Part shown: positions 1-9,768 of the stretch, in pieces
Numbering within the stretch: position 1 is the first letter of the stretch
Layout of the letters: each line of letters starts with the position of its first letter
From: Bryum argenteum
Taxonomy: Eukaryota > Streptophyta > Bryopsida > Bryales > Bryaceae
Direction of reading: 5' to 3'
DNA length: 64,000 nt
NCBI GenBank assembly: GCA_037043015.1
Contig: CM073328.1
Coordinates: 10,327,495-10,391,494 of the forward strand
Translations under genes and position numbers: made by a program
The notes under the pieces: generated by a model
What the model saw: the letters and a program-made list of their open reading frames with translations, nothing else
What the model was told of the DNA's origin: nothing
The model's database searches: none

Positions 1-107
1 CAGTTCAATCGTAACAGAGTCCTAACAGACTGATCCGTTGCGCTTGATGGCTTTAGCTGGCCTTGCCATGTCAGCAGTCTGCCACCTGTCTGTGTTAACA
101 GCCAACA
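1..107 (-). repeat. 3' LTR fragment of the copia element
   Basis: These bases match 5557-5663 with one mismatch (G here against A there, in the stretch reading gttgc.cttgatgg). The terminus reads TGTTGG on the minus strand. The rest of the roughly 215-bp LTR would lie left of position 1. Confidence 0.88.
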
Positions 108-121
108 CCCCCTCTCGCTCC
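108..121 (-). promoter_or_regulatory. Polypurine tract of the copia element
   Basis: On the minus strand this is GGAGCGAGAGGGGG, purine except for one C, and it directly abuts the LTR start TGTTGG. This is where plus-strand priming is expected. It identifies the LTR at 1-107 as the 3' LTR of this element rather than the outer edge of another copy. Confidence 0.7.
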
Positions 122-126
122 AGTAT

Positions 127-672
127 GTGACTACAATGCTGGGCGATTTGGCTATGATATTCACAATGCCGATTCCCAGAGGACAGTCGGTGGAAAATCT
201 GCACTCGCTGAATACGAGTCTTTCGCTTGGACAAACTCTCGTGCTCTTTCTGTGGGTGCTGATTCTTCTCGTTCGCAAATTAGCTGATGCTGCTTCCTCG
301 TTATTATTGCAATTGTTCTTTGAGGACCTAATTGGTGATGCTCCAGTCTCCTCCGAACTTTCTTCGCTTGGTGGCGACGTTGCAAGTTCGTTGTCGTATG
401 ATGGGGAAGAGGAGGCAGATATTAGGTCAAGTGCTGGAGGTTTGATCCCTGCACTGCCAGATGAGCTTGTCGAAGAGAAGGTATGGCCAGTCCTTGCGTG
501 CGCTCCCGAGATCTTGCCGCGCCTTTGCTATATCAACAAGCGATGGCACAGTTTCGTTTGCACCACTCTGGAGTGGAGTGCCCTGTCTTTCGCCTTGATC
601 GACTCGAGAAAAGAGTGCGCAGCAACACCTGTTGGCTTGGATCGATTGGAAGACGGCGATTGCTAACTACAG
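127..672 (+). pseudogene. F-box-like gene fragment carried antisense inside the copia element
   Basis: The open frame from 127 to 666 encodes 179 residues. Residues about 110-155 resemble an F-box: LPDELVEEKVWPVL followed by LPRLCYINKRWHSFVC, with the typical leucine/proline start and the R-W core. The N-terminal half contains a hydrophobic stretch and acidic/serine-rich sequence without recognisable family. No substrate-recognition domain (LRR or Kelch) follows. The frame stops at 664-666, just before a possible splice donor (ctacag/gtacct at about 673), so it may be the first exon of a truncated gene. It lies between the end of pol and the polypurine tract, in opposite orientation to the element. 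It is most likely a host sequence picked up by the retroelement. Expression and function are unknown. Confidence 0.5.
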
Positions 673-824
673 GTACCTATTAGCTGAAGATTTTCGAGGA
701 AATAGAGGCTAGGGTTTCGTATGCTAATTTTCTGTCAAGGCTGTGCCTTGCTATGTATCAATCGAAGGGCTTCCTCCTGATGCAGAGGAGTGTCCCGATT
801 TCTACAATCTGTAGCATCTTCCTA

Positions 825-2990
825 TCAATCAGATGGCTGCGAGTTCCATGGAATCGATTCAGCTTGTTTCTTCTCATTGATTTTGACAAACCCTAGCTTG
901 CTTCGAATTCTCTCGAAGGCAATTCTCCCGAGTGCTTTCGTGAAAACATCAGCTAACTGTTGTCCAGTAGGTACAAACTCAAGGGAGATTTCTTTAGACA
1001 GAATCTTTTCCCTTATGAAGTGATGGCGTACCTCTACGTGTTTTGTTCTCCCGTGGTAGATTGGATTATGTGCCAAGTTGATGCTGCCTTGGTTGTCGCC
1101 TCTGATCATTGTTGGAGATTGCAGATTCTGTAGCTTCAGTTCTCCCAAGAGTCTTCTTAACCAGATAGCTTCCTTGGTACCCTCCGTGATAGCCATGTAT
1201 TCCGCCTCTGTTGATGATAACGCCACAGTAGGTTGTTTTTTGCTGTTCCAGGTGATGGGTGTACCACCAATGAGGAACACAAACCCAGTTGTGGACTTTC
1301 GATCGAGAGTATCGCCGGCCCAGTCAGAATCGGTGAATCCACAAAGGCTGCTGACCCCCCCTCGTTGATACAACAGGGCAAACTCGGAGGTAGCTTTTAA
1401 GTACCTGTAGATATGCTTCACGGCGAGGAGGTGAGGCTCCTGTGGACGACACATGAAGCGGCTCACGAGACCGACAGCAAACGAAATGTCGGGTCTGGTA
1501 TGAGTGAGAAAGATCAATTTTCCCACCATACGTTGGTAAGTCGTAGTGTCAGTAGAAGGTGCTGACATGTCGAGTTCTAACTTCAGTTTCTCCTGCATGG
1601 GTGTGTAGGCAGGGCGGGAGTCGGAAAGCCCAAACTCCGTGAGTAGCTCACGTACATATTGGCGTTGGGTGACCAATATGCCGGCAGTATCGAAAATAAA
1701 CTCCAGGCCGAGAGAGTAGGACAGCAATCCCAAATCACACACTTCGAACTCACGCTGGATGTTAGCACGAACTTCAGCAATATGGGAGGAGTGATCACCA
1801 GTAATGTATACATCGTCGACGTAGAGAATCAACAAGGTGAGTTTACCTCCCTCCTCGAAGTAGTATAAGTTTTTATCAGCGGTTGATTTCGTGAGACCTT
1901 GGCTGAGTAAGTAGCCATCCACCTTGCTGTACCAAGCCCTTGGGGCTTGCTTCAGCCCGTATAAGGCTCGTTTGAGTTTGCATGCAAGTCCAGGTCGAGA
2001 GAAATCATCAAACCCGGGTGGAGGAGCCACATAGATGTCCTCGTGAATCACGCCGTTCAAAAAAGCTGTCTTTACGTCCAAGTGGAAAATCGGCCATCCA
2101 TGATGACCTGCGAGCGCCACAATCGTGCGAAGCGTGTTCCACTTCACAACCGGGGCAAAATTCTCCGTGTAATCCGTCCCGGCTTGCTGCTGAAAACCTT
2201 TGGCGACGAGTCTCGCCTTGAGCTTTGATGTGGATCCATCTGCGTTCGTTTTCACACGGAAGATCCACTTCGTGGAAATTGCTTTGCGGCCTGGTGGTAG
2301 CGGAACAAGTTCCCAGGTATCGTTCTTGTGAATTGAAGAGAGTTCATCTTGCATTGCACTAAGCCATCCTGGATGCTGAAGCGCTGTGTGAACACTTTCA
2401 GGTAATGGAAGAGTCGAAGTTGTCTCAGCAGAGTGGAGATCGAAATCAGCAAACCGGCTGGGAAGCTTACGAGGTCGAATACTACGAGACAGAGTTTCTT
2501 CCTGGACAGGGAGAGGCTCAGGGAGGACGCAACTTCGTCGTTGGTAAGTATGAAGAGGGACTTGTGCTAAGTGCGAGTTATCAGGATCTAGTGTCAGTGG
2601 AATGTGAAAGTCCGAGATTGGATAAGATTGCAGGTTGGGAAATGGTGAAGGAACGTGAACAGGAACGGACGGCTGACAGCTCGATTCTGCACGATGCTCC
2701 GGAGTCTGGGGCACAGAAAATGGATCTGGCGTGGAGTCTACAGGAGCAGGTGTCATGGTGGGTGAACTCGTGACCTGTGGATCTAAAGATGGACTAGTGA
2801 GCTGGGTGGGCGAGCAAGAGACTTGCGGGATGGCAGGCTGGCTTGTTTCAGGCTTACTGAAATTAGACTCAGAGGGACTGGTGGGAGACTGCTCATCGAA
2901 CCAGATGGGCGAATTTTGAGGATGATCGTTAGAATGGTCTAATCCAGACTTGTGCATGCTGCACGGAAAGGTATTCTCGTCAAAAACCAC
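825..2990 (-). CDS. Copia reverse transcriptase and RNase H
   Basis: This frame holds the C-terminal part of the copia polyprotein. A proline/serine-rich linker of about 190 residues follows integrase. Then comes the reverse transcriptase, with WELVPLP, the IFRVKTNADGS region, AFLNG, the catalytic YVDDVYITG and GLKQAPRAWY. The RNase H includes DSDWAGD, RKSTTGFVF and SSTEAEYMA, and ends near LGFVKINEKK. The frame continues upstream of the listed start to about 3036, where it overlaps the gag-integrase frame in a -1 relation. Most plant copia elements encode one uninterrupted polyprotein, so the frame break at a short A/T run (3036-3039) is best explained as a disabling one-base change. A programmed frameshift is a less likely alternative. 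Confidence 0.9.
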   Translation of the reverse strand: MVFDENTFPCSMHKSGLDHSNDHPQNSPIWFDEQSPTSPSESNFSKPETSQPAIPQVSCSPTQLTSPSLDPQVTSSPTMTPAPVDSTPDPFSVPQTPEHRAESSCQPSVPVHVPSPFPNLQSYPISDFHIPLTLDPDNSHLAQVPLHTYQRRSCVLPEPLPVQEETLSRSIRPRKLPSRFADFDLHSAETTSTLPLPESVHTALQHPGWLSAMQDELSSIHKNDTWELVPLPPGRKAISTKWIFRVKTNADGSTSKLKARLVAKGFQQQAGTDYTENFAPVVKWNTLRTIVALAGHHGWPIFHLDVKTAFLNGVIHEDIYVAPPPGFDDFSRPGLACKLKRALYGLKQAPRAWYSKVDGYLLSQGLTKSTADKNLYYFEEGGKLTLLILYVDDVYITGDHSSHIAEVRANIQREFEVCDLGLLSYSLGLEFIFDTAGILVTQRQYVRELLTEFGLSDSRPAYTPMQEKLKLELDMSAPSTDTTTYQRMVGKLIFLTHTRPDISFAVGLVSRFMCRPQEPHLLAVKHIYRYLKATSEFALLYQRGGVSSLCGFTDSDWAGDTLDRKSTTGFVFLIGGTPITWNSKKQPTVALSSTEAEYMAITEGTKEAIWLRRLLGELKLQNLQSPTMIRGDNQGSINLAHNPIYHGRTKHVEVRHHFIREKILSKEISLEFVPTGQQLADVFTKALGRIAFERIRSKLGFVKINEKKQAESIPWNSQPSD

Positions 2991-5302
2991 ATCTTTAGAA
3001 ATGATGACTTTGCGAGTGGGAGGGTGGTAATTTCTAAAACTCGGGAGTTTTGGTCATATCCCAAAAATATGCATTCACGAGATTTTTGTGTCCATTTCTT
3101 TTTGTGAGGGTTTGTGTTAAGGACGAAGGTTCTACATCCAAAGACTCTAAGGTGATGTAGCGATGGTGTGATACCTGTAAGCTTCCCATAAGGTGTGTCT
3201 CCTGAGTTTGCTCTTCTGGCAGTGCGATTGATTAAGTAGTTCGCTGTAGAGACTGCTTCTGGCCATAGGTGAGTAGGAATTTGACTTGCAAATGCCATAC
3301 TCCTTGCTTTCTCCATTAAGCTCCTATTCTTTCTTTCAGCCACTCCATTTTGATGTGGAGTGTGGCTTTGTGTGAATCGACGTAATATGCCATGTTCATC
3401 ACAAAACTCCTGGAAAGCTTTGGATATGTACTCGCCTCCTCGATCAGATCTAATGGCCTTAATCTTTAGATCTTTGTGTAGTTCAATCATGGTTTTGAAT
3501 TGCTTGAACTTGGTAAGTGTTTCGTTCTTATGTTTGAGGAAGAACAACCATGTGAACCTGCTAAAGTCATCTGTGATGGTGAGAATGTATCTCGAAACTG
3601 AGAGTGACGGAGTTGAGAATGGATCGCAGATATCTGAATGGAGCAGTTGGAGTGGTCCTGAGGTGCGAGTGGAAGATCTTTCCGGATGGGGCACCGAAGA
3701 AGATCCTCCTGTTGAGCCAGAAGGAGGGCGTAGCTTCACCTGTTGTTGCGGGATACGCTGCCTGCTCTGCTTCCCAAGTTGGCAGCTTGCACAGAAAAGC
3801 TTGGAGGTAGTAATCTGGGGTACTCCAGTTACCTTATGCTTTTGAGCCATGAACTGTATAATCTGAATGTTTGCATGGCCAAGTCGATAGTGCCAGAGTC
3901 TTGCTTCTTGTTCCTTAGCCTCCAGTGTAGCACTGTTGACAAGAAACTTTGGTGAATTAAACTTGTATAGGCCGTTCCTGGGATCACGCTTTCCTTCTGT
4001 GATGACATGGTGAGATTCGGGCGACGGAAAATTTCGAAGTATCCACACCTTTTTGGAGTCAAATAGCAGTTTGTGGTTTTCTGGATTGTCTGTCATTGTT
4101 CCGACTGAGAGGAGGTTCTTGGTTACTCCGGGCACGTAAAGAACATCCTCATATGTTATTGATCCAGAAACGGTGGGTATGTCCACCGAGCCTTTTCCGG
4201 CTACATTCAGCCTCTCTCCTCCGGCTGTACTGATCTTTGAACTACTCCCTTCTCTGATATTTGACAGAAGGGCTTTCTTCCCCGTAACATGTCTAGTTGC
4301 CCCGCTATCTATGAACCACTCATCTTTTTCTTTCTCCCAATGATCTGCTAGGAGAAGTTCACTCACATTGAGCGCTAACTCAGGCTCATCTACTGGAACA
4401 GGACGACCTTCTGATTGACTCCATGAACCAGGAACATCGTCTCCTCCGGAATCGGAGTCGCCGCTGCCGAGGTCATTGCTGCTGAAGCTGAAATTGTCCA
4501 CAAAGTTGATAGATGGCTCTTTGCGGCTGGCTCGCCGTTTCTTGAGCTCCGCTGCAAGATCTGGGCAATTACGGAGCCAATGATCCTTCTTGCCGCAGTA
4601 ATGGCAGCTGCTTCCAGGCTTCTTTTGTTTCTTTCCTTCGTCTCCAGATCTGCGATGAGTAGTGCCGCGGCCACCATTCTTGACCAGCAGTGCTTCATTT
4701 TCGATTTTCTTGCTGCTACGCAGCTCCCGTCTGGTTTCTTCTTGTAACATGATGACTGTAAGTGCTGCCAGAGAAGGAAGAGTCTCACGGTACATGATGT
4801 TATTAACCAAACCTTCAAAACTTTCTGGTAAGGCCATTAGTGTGCGTTCTACGAGTTCAGCATCATTGAGGATTTCTCCTACACATGCTAGTTCATTAAC
4901 AAGCTCTTTTAATTGTTGCAGAAATTGAGACACAATGGTGCCTTCTTCCATTTTAAGGTTAGTTAGTTTCCTTTTAAGCAACAGTTTCCTTGAGTTAGTT
5001 TTGTTAGAGTAAAGATCTTGCAAGACTTTCCAGCAGACATCCGGTTCTGTTATGTGAGATATATAAGGTATGACATTGTCCTTAACTGACAAGGCTATGA
5101 TTGTTAGTGCCTTTTTTTTCTGTATTTCTAAAGCTGCAATCTCTGCAGGATCAGTGGGAGCAACTGCCCCTGGGGGTGGGTCTACCAACTTCCATACATC
5201 ATCCCTGTTCAAGACACTTCGAACCTTGAATTCCCAAACTGAGTAGTTGGGAATGCCTTCAAGCTTGGACGAATCTGCTATCTGACTCTCTCGGAATGCC
5301 AT
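2939..5302 (-). CDS. Copia gag, protease and integrase
   Basis: The frame encodes 787 residues. Residues 1 to about 200 are the gag capsid region of the UBN2/DUF4219 type common in plant copia elements (it begins MAFRESQIADSSKLEGIPNY). A CCHC zinc knuckle (CHYCGKKDHWLRNC) lies near residue 235. The aspartic protease site DSGATRHVTG lies near 332. The integrase zinc-binding HHCC region includes WHYRLGH and CASCQLGK. The integrase core shows LHSDICDPF, IRSDRGGEY and HQNGVAERKNR, giving the D,D,E catalytic triad. The last roughly 25 residues are out of frame with the integrase-RT linker and are an artefact of the frameshift near 3036-3039. Confidence 0.92.
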   Translation of the reverse strand: MAFRESQIADSSKLEGIPNYSVWEFKVRSVLNRDDVWKLVDPPPGAVAPTDPAEIAALEIQKKKALTIIALSVKDNVIPYISHITEPDVCWKVLQDLYSNKTNSRKLLLKRKLTNLKMEEGTIVSQFLQQLKELVNELACVGEILNDAELVERTLMALPESFEGLVNNIMYRETLPSLAALTVIMLQEETRRELRSSKKIENEALLVKNGGRGTTHRRSGDEGKKQKKPGSSCHYCGKKDHWLRNCPDLAAELKKRRASRKEPSINFVDNFSFSSNDLGSGDSDSGGDDVPGSWSQSEGRPVPVDEPELALNVSELLLADHWEKEKDEWFIDSGATRHVTGKKALLSNIREGSSSKISTAGGERLNVAGKGSVDIPTVSGSITYEDVLYVPGVTKNLLSVGTMTDNPENHKLLFDSKKVWILRNFPSPESHHVITEGKRDPRNGLYKFNSPKFLVNSATLEAKEQEARLWHYRLGHANIQIIQFMAQKHKVTGVPQITTSKLFCASCQLGKQSRQRIPQQQVKLRPPSGSTGGSSSVPHPERSSTRTSGPLQLLHSDICDPFSTPSLSVSRYILTITDDFSRFTWLFFLKHKNETLTKFKQFKTMIELHKDLKIKAIRSDRGGEYISKAFQEFCDEHGILRRFTQSHTPHQNGVAERKNRSLMEKARSMAFASQIPTHLWPEAVSTANYLINRTARRANSGDTPYGKLTGITPSLHHLRVFGCRTFVLNTNPHKKKWTQKSRECIFLGYDQNSRVLEITTLPLAKSSFLKMWFLTRIPFRAACTSLD

Positions 5303-5436
5303 TCTTGAAAGTTAGTATCAGTCACCTCCTTTCTCTTGACTGTTTCTCTCAGTCTCAGTTAGTAGTTCTCTATTAACTTAGGACAGACGCTTCTAGCTCT
5401 AGACCCTGAAATAGGACACCTACTTTCCAGAGCCTT

Positions 5437-5448
5437 GCTCTGATACCA
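5437..5448 (-). promoter_or_regulatory. Primer-binding site (initiator tRNA-Met)
   Basis: On the minus strand this reads TGGTATCAGAGC, the usual plant copia primer-binding site complementary to the 3' end of initiator tRNA-Met. It begins directly after the LTR terminus ...TGATTCTACA. Confidence 0.9.
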
Positions 5449-5663
5449 TGTAGAATCACAGGTATGAGACAATAAACAGATGATTGTATTACTGTAAAAT
5501 TCAGCTTAAATACATGCTTACTGACGCAGCCTACTTGCTCTCTCAAGAGAAGCAATCAGTTCAATCGTAACAGAGTCCTAACAGACTGATCCGTTGCACT
5601 TGATGGCTTTAGCTGGCCTTGCCATGTCAGCAGTCTGCCACCTGTCTGTGTTAACAGCCAACA
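5449..5663 (-). repeat. 5' LTR of the copia element (215 bp)
   Basis: On the minus strand it runs from TGTTGGCTGTTAACACAG to TGATTCTACA and shows TG...CA ends. It is short for a copia LTR. It should hold the promoter and polyadenylation signals, but I see no convincing TATA box. Confidence 0.9.
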
Positions 5664-6063
5664 CACACGATTGTTGATGGATATAGAAAATTATTCTCTA
5701 ATTTAATACTTGATACAAGTGACCTCCAAGTGTAGAACTCTTTATATCACATACTTACCATGACTCCAAGTATACCATAAATTTACACCTATCTTAAAAT
5801 TGTGTTTTTGTAATTTTATCGATGGTATTCTTTCCGAGTGCAAATGATTATTTTTCACAAAAAAAATTCATAAACAAAAAAAATAAATTCTTTCATTGTT
5901 TTTCATCTGAACTTACCTTACAACAACCTCTTTTTAGTACAAGGCAAAACTTCAAGCATTCTTAGAGTTTGTGATCACCAACCTACACGAATTAGTTTCT
6001 CATTCAAACTATAAATCAATATGACACAGAAACCAGCCCATTTCTTTGGTTTGGCTAAATCAA
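5664..6063. other. AT-rich intergenic spacer
   Basis: Host DNA between the copia element and the stop codon of the SAXO-like gene. I see no gene or structured repeat. Confidence 0.6.
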
Positions 6064-7464
6064 TCAATCATAAATCCTGTGCCCTTGATTGTCAACAGTG
6101 GTCTTTTGTGACAAAAAGGGAGGCACAGGGCAGATGGGGCAATTCGGAGGAGGGGTATAGCTGGAGGCGTAAATAGAAACGCCCTTGAACAAGTTCTTCT
6201 CTGGGCACCTCTTGTAATGATATGGATGCTCCGCCGGACATTTCCATGGAAAATGGTGAATGTAGGTGGTTTGTCTTGGATGTGCAAATCTGCATCGCAC
6301 ACAAACAAACACATGCATCGAATCACCATAATAAATCCTCATCACATATATAATCACATATATGCATATGTAAGCTATTGGAAGGTTTCTCAATTATCGT
6401 AAGTAAGTATGAGACTTTTAACCTAATTATGATTATCAAAGAAGGCTGGCAAGATTGAAATGTCTGCTACACCTTGTGTTATAAAGATGTTGGAGGAGAG
6501 GGATGATTTGACTAAAGTGTACGATTGTTTGATCTTTGTGTACTTAGATAATATTTAAAAGGAAAACTTGTCTGTCACAACCAACTAAACTCTACAATAT
6601 GTTTAGGATGCACTAAAAAAACTTATCCGCTGTAATCAATTAAGGGACGCTTTACATGGGGAGTCAAGGCCAACAAATCTCCAAGCCAATTCACTCACAT
6701 TTTGAACCCAATTTGCTCCATGGGCAACTTTGAGAACATAGTAAAAAATCAAGAAAGTGTGGGCCAATTTCCCCATGTGTAAAGCCCTTGTGGCCAATTT
6801 GTAAAAGGAAAAACAAGGCCATGGGGGCCAATTCATTTAATTCGCTACAATCCATGCTTTTGATTTGTTCACAATGTGAAATAATGAATTTGTATTGAAA
6901 TCTAGAAACGACCTCTTGGCCAAGAATTTGCTTTCTATTCTTGTACCTCTCAGCTTTTGGAGCGTGGGCCGTGTCATAACTTGTCCCTCTCCCATTATAA
7001 CTTAATTTCAGAAAAATTGGCCCTGACTCCCCCATGTAAAGCCCTTCGGGCCAATTTCAAGAATTGGGCCAATCACAAGAGAGGATTTGGCCTTGAATTG
7101 GCCTGTCAATGGCTTGGCCCCTTGTAAAGCGGCCCTAAAGTCTCCACTATGATTGAGATCACATTGGAGTCATAAGTCTACACTATGACTCAAAGCCTAG
7201 ACAGCCATTTTCTTCTAGTGTAGAAAAGCAGAAGTGTTTGGAGGAAGAGGAGAAAACCTGAATTGTTTCGGGTGATCGGGGCAAGGCGGATGGACTGGCT
7301 TCGGCACATACTCATCGACGTACTCCGTGATGCCGATTTTGCCTCCCTCGCAGAACGGGATCACAGATTGCTTCAACGGATCCGGGGATTTCCATGACGG
7401 CCACCTCGGGCAATTGTGCGTCCCGCAGGTGCAGATTTTGCATGTACAAATCTTTCGAGTTGTC
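6064..7464 (-). CDS. SAXO-like stabiliser of axonemal microtubules (two visible exons)
   Basis: Two exons join in frame on the minus strand: 7464-7258 (acceptor gattgcag, donor ttcag/gttttc, ends phase 2) and 6289-6064 (acceptor gatgcag, stop tga). The product opens with ICTCKICTCGTHNCPRWP. This matches the cysteine-rich microtubule-binding N terminus of animal and algal SAXO proteins (CxCxxCxCGxHxCP). It is followed by two motifs resembling the SAXO Mn repeats, GITEYVDEYVPKP and FKGVSIYASSYTPP. SAXO proteins stabilise axonemal microtubules, so expression in developing sperm is the expected role. The visible part is about 144 residues, much shorter than human SAXO1. The exon with the start codon was not found; it should end in phase 0 upstream of 7464. 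The 968-bp intron carries a MITE. Confidence 0.68.
6644..7135. mobile_element. MITE with GGGCCGCTTTACA-type TIRs, in the SAXO-like intron
   Basis: Left end GGGACGCTTTACATGGGG (6644 on) and the reverse complement of the right end, GGGCCGCTTTACAAGGGG, differ at two of 18 positions. TAA flanks both ends (6641-6643 and 7136-7138), as expected for a PIF/Harbinger-type target duplication. The interior is rich in ggccaatt motifs in both orientations. No transposase is encoded. Confidence 0.7.
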
Positions 7465-8726
7465 TGCAATCAAGCAAGCACAAGAAACGATTCAAAGTCC
7501 GATTCTCGATTGAGGAGAATTCATGAGGCAGTGGAGAGGATCAACTACCATAGCACTGGTGCATTGACTCGACTATTACAGCCAATGCCGGAACGCCGCT
7601 AACCTTCACTGATGAACTGGACGAGTCGGAAAGACTACAGACACAGAGAAATACAGAAAGAGAATTTTAGTCTTGTTAAGAGATGTTCCCTCATTTCTGC
7701 TGTGTCACAAATAGTAGCGGCAAATATAAGAATGGTCGTCTTTGTAGATCTTATTACAGTATATCTGTGTTCACAGGTGTTCTTTAGCTGTTGCATTGAC
7801 TAAACTATCACAGCTTATGGCGGAATGTCGCTTCTGTGAAGAACTGGACAAGTCGGAAAGACCAGAGACACAAAGAAATGCACAAGTATGTGCCGCTTCT
7901 TTTTGAACCACAGCAGAAACGGAAAATACATCTCTTGAATCGAATCAAATAATTTAAGGATGGTCGTCTTTGTAGATCTACAGTGAATGCGACTGGAGAG
8001 ATGTCGGAAAAAGAATCGTATGCTCTGTTTACCATTTCTTGCGATGGAGGAAGCGAGGTGTGGAACTTGATCAGCAGGCGTCAGCGTGCGATCTCCGTGC
8101 TGATCGCATATTTGTGCACGGAATTAGGATCGCCAAGGTTAAGCGGTGGAGTTGCTTCTGTGTGAGTTCTTTCATTGCATGAGCTCACAAGACTACGATG
8201 CGCTGTCTGCAACTGTTGGAGGACGAGGAGGTGGATTTAAGTCGAGATATCAAGGATGCATAACCTTACAAATCCTACTAGAAAGCAAGAGGCGCTTGAA
8301 AGACATTTCACCTCTTTCTTTTCCTAGGGCGGAACAAACCGTTGCATCACTCTGGATGTGAAAAGAAAGAATGGAACTTCTCATTCAATGGCCGACATCA
8401 GGTCTAGTTTAATCACTATGAAATACCAGAGAAAACTCGGGGAACAGTGTTTTGACTTCTGTTACGTAATTGATGTGAACATCCAATGCCAGCGGATTCA
8501 AGATCGGCTTGCAGCCGTTACATAAATCTGTGAAGGAGGAGTGTGATTCAAGTTCTGGTGCAAGAAGTGACTGAAATCACCACCGCTACAGAGTTGTAGC
8601 TGTTCTAGAAGATTCCATCATACGCTAGACCTGCCGCCTTTTCTGATTCTTTGATACTCGACTCTAGGGATAGTACCAGGGAATAAGGTCATTTCTTGTC
8701 TCACTGTATAGGTCTTGGGTAGAGCA
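7465..8726. other. Intergenic region upstream of RPS13 and of the SAXO-like gene
   Basis: The two genes diverge from here, so both promoters and the missing first SAXO-like exon should lie in this stretch. Short frames such as 7983-8165 (+, 60 residues) match nothing I recognise. A direct duplication is listed separately. Confidence 0.5.
7558..7985 (+). repeat. Imperfect tandem duplication, unit about 230 bp
   Basis: The block starting gcattgactcgactattaca (7562) recurs as gcattgactaaactatcaca (7793). Both are followed by a region with gaactggac.agtcggaaaga and later by atggtcgtctttgtagatct (7731 and 7962). The copies have diverged substantially. Confidence 0.7.
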
Positions 8727-9768
8727 ATGGCTGTGAATATTGCAGGTCGTCACTCAAATATCTTCGGGGCTTTAAGTTGCTCGTCCGTTACATTACCTGG
8801 ATCCAATCACTATGTCTCGAGTTCGATCTTGAAAGTGAGCTTTCCCGTGAAGGTAAGACTGTTCTTGAGCCTTCTCTTGATGACGGAATCTGGACGATCG
8901 GTTACCTTTCTTGCTGATCGGATGCTTCAAATTAAGTTCCCTTACATCTGCCTATCGTAGCGTTCGAACTACTTAAAACTTACGGGAAAACGCCTTTGCA
9001 TTTTCAAATATCCATGCAAACAACCTAAGCTCTGTTCTCCAGAATTCGCGTAGCCCGAACGATGAAGTTGCATTAGGTTTTGTTCTCTGTAGAGAGGCGG
9101 TCATTGCTTGACGAGATCAAGGCCGCTTTGAGGAACTGCAGTTTCACCTTGCTATTGTGGACGTCCGATCCCACGTACGTTTAGTTTCACGGTTTCTTGA
9201 TCACGAGTTTTTGGATTGTTCTCGCTTGGAGCTGTGAACAGTGGAGGACAGGGTTCAAGGTCCTCAACATCCGATGTGCTCGAGTGGGAGGCGTAGAGTT
9301 GCCGAAAAAGAAGCGCATCGAGACTGCTCTGCAGTATATACATGGAGTGGGGCAAACTACGGCTCGAAAAGTATTGCTCAGCGTGGGATTGGAAAACAAG
9401 ATCACATCAGAACTCTCGGAAGAGGAGCTTACGCAAATCCGTGACGAGCTTAAGAACTACATGATCGAAGGGGAATTGGTCGGCCATGCACTCCCCTTCA
9501 ACTGTCTATTTGAACAGCTTTAGCCACCACTTATTGTTACATCTTCTCTTGTGATTTTTTTTGTTGAGCTATCTTTTTTTTTTCGTGTTTCCAGCGGCGA
9601 TTCAACGCTTTGAACATCAAAAGGCTGATCGACATTCAATGCTACCGAGGGCGACGACATCTTTCGGGTTTACCCTGCAGGGGCCAACATACGCAGTGCA
9701 ACGCACGAACTAGACGAAAAGGCAAGAAGAGGGCTGTCGCTGGGAAAAAGAAGTCTACCAAAAAATAA
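8727..9768 (+). CDS. RPS13: Small ribosomal subunit protein uS13, plastid-targeted (nuclear gene)
   Basis: Three exons: 8727-8852, 9242-9478 and 9595-9768, all joined in phase 0, giving 178 residues. Exon 1 (42 residues, from [18 protein letters not shown]) is serine-rich, poor in acidic residues and ends at a clean donor (gtgaag/gtaaga); it looks like a plastid transit peptide. Exon 2 carries the S13 core, with [20 protein letters not shown] and [13 protein letters not shown]. Exon 3 starts [19 protein letters not shown], contains [11 protein letters not shown] and ends in a lysine-rich tail. S13 sits in the head of the 30S subunit and contacts the decoding-site tRNAs and the 50S bridge. Length and order match plant plastid S13. 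A mitochondrial location is possible, since targeting was judged only by composition. Confidence 0.9.

Larger units (their letters stand above)
1..5663 (-). mobile_element. Ty1/copia LTR retrotransposon (3' LTR cut by window edge)
   Basis: Read on the minus strand the order is 5' LTR (5663-5449), primer-binding site (5448-5437), gag-protease-integrase, reverse transcriptase-RNase H, an extra non-pol segment (824-122), a polypurine tract (121-108) and the start of the 3' LTR (107-1). Integrase before reverse transcriptase is the copia order. Over the 107 bases where both LTRs are visible I see a single difference, so the insertion is recent. The coding region is broken by a one-base frameshift near 3036-3039, so this copy is probably not autonomous. 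The target-site duplication cannot be checked because the left end lies outside the window. Confidence 0.9.
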
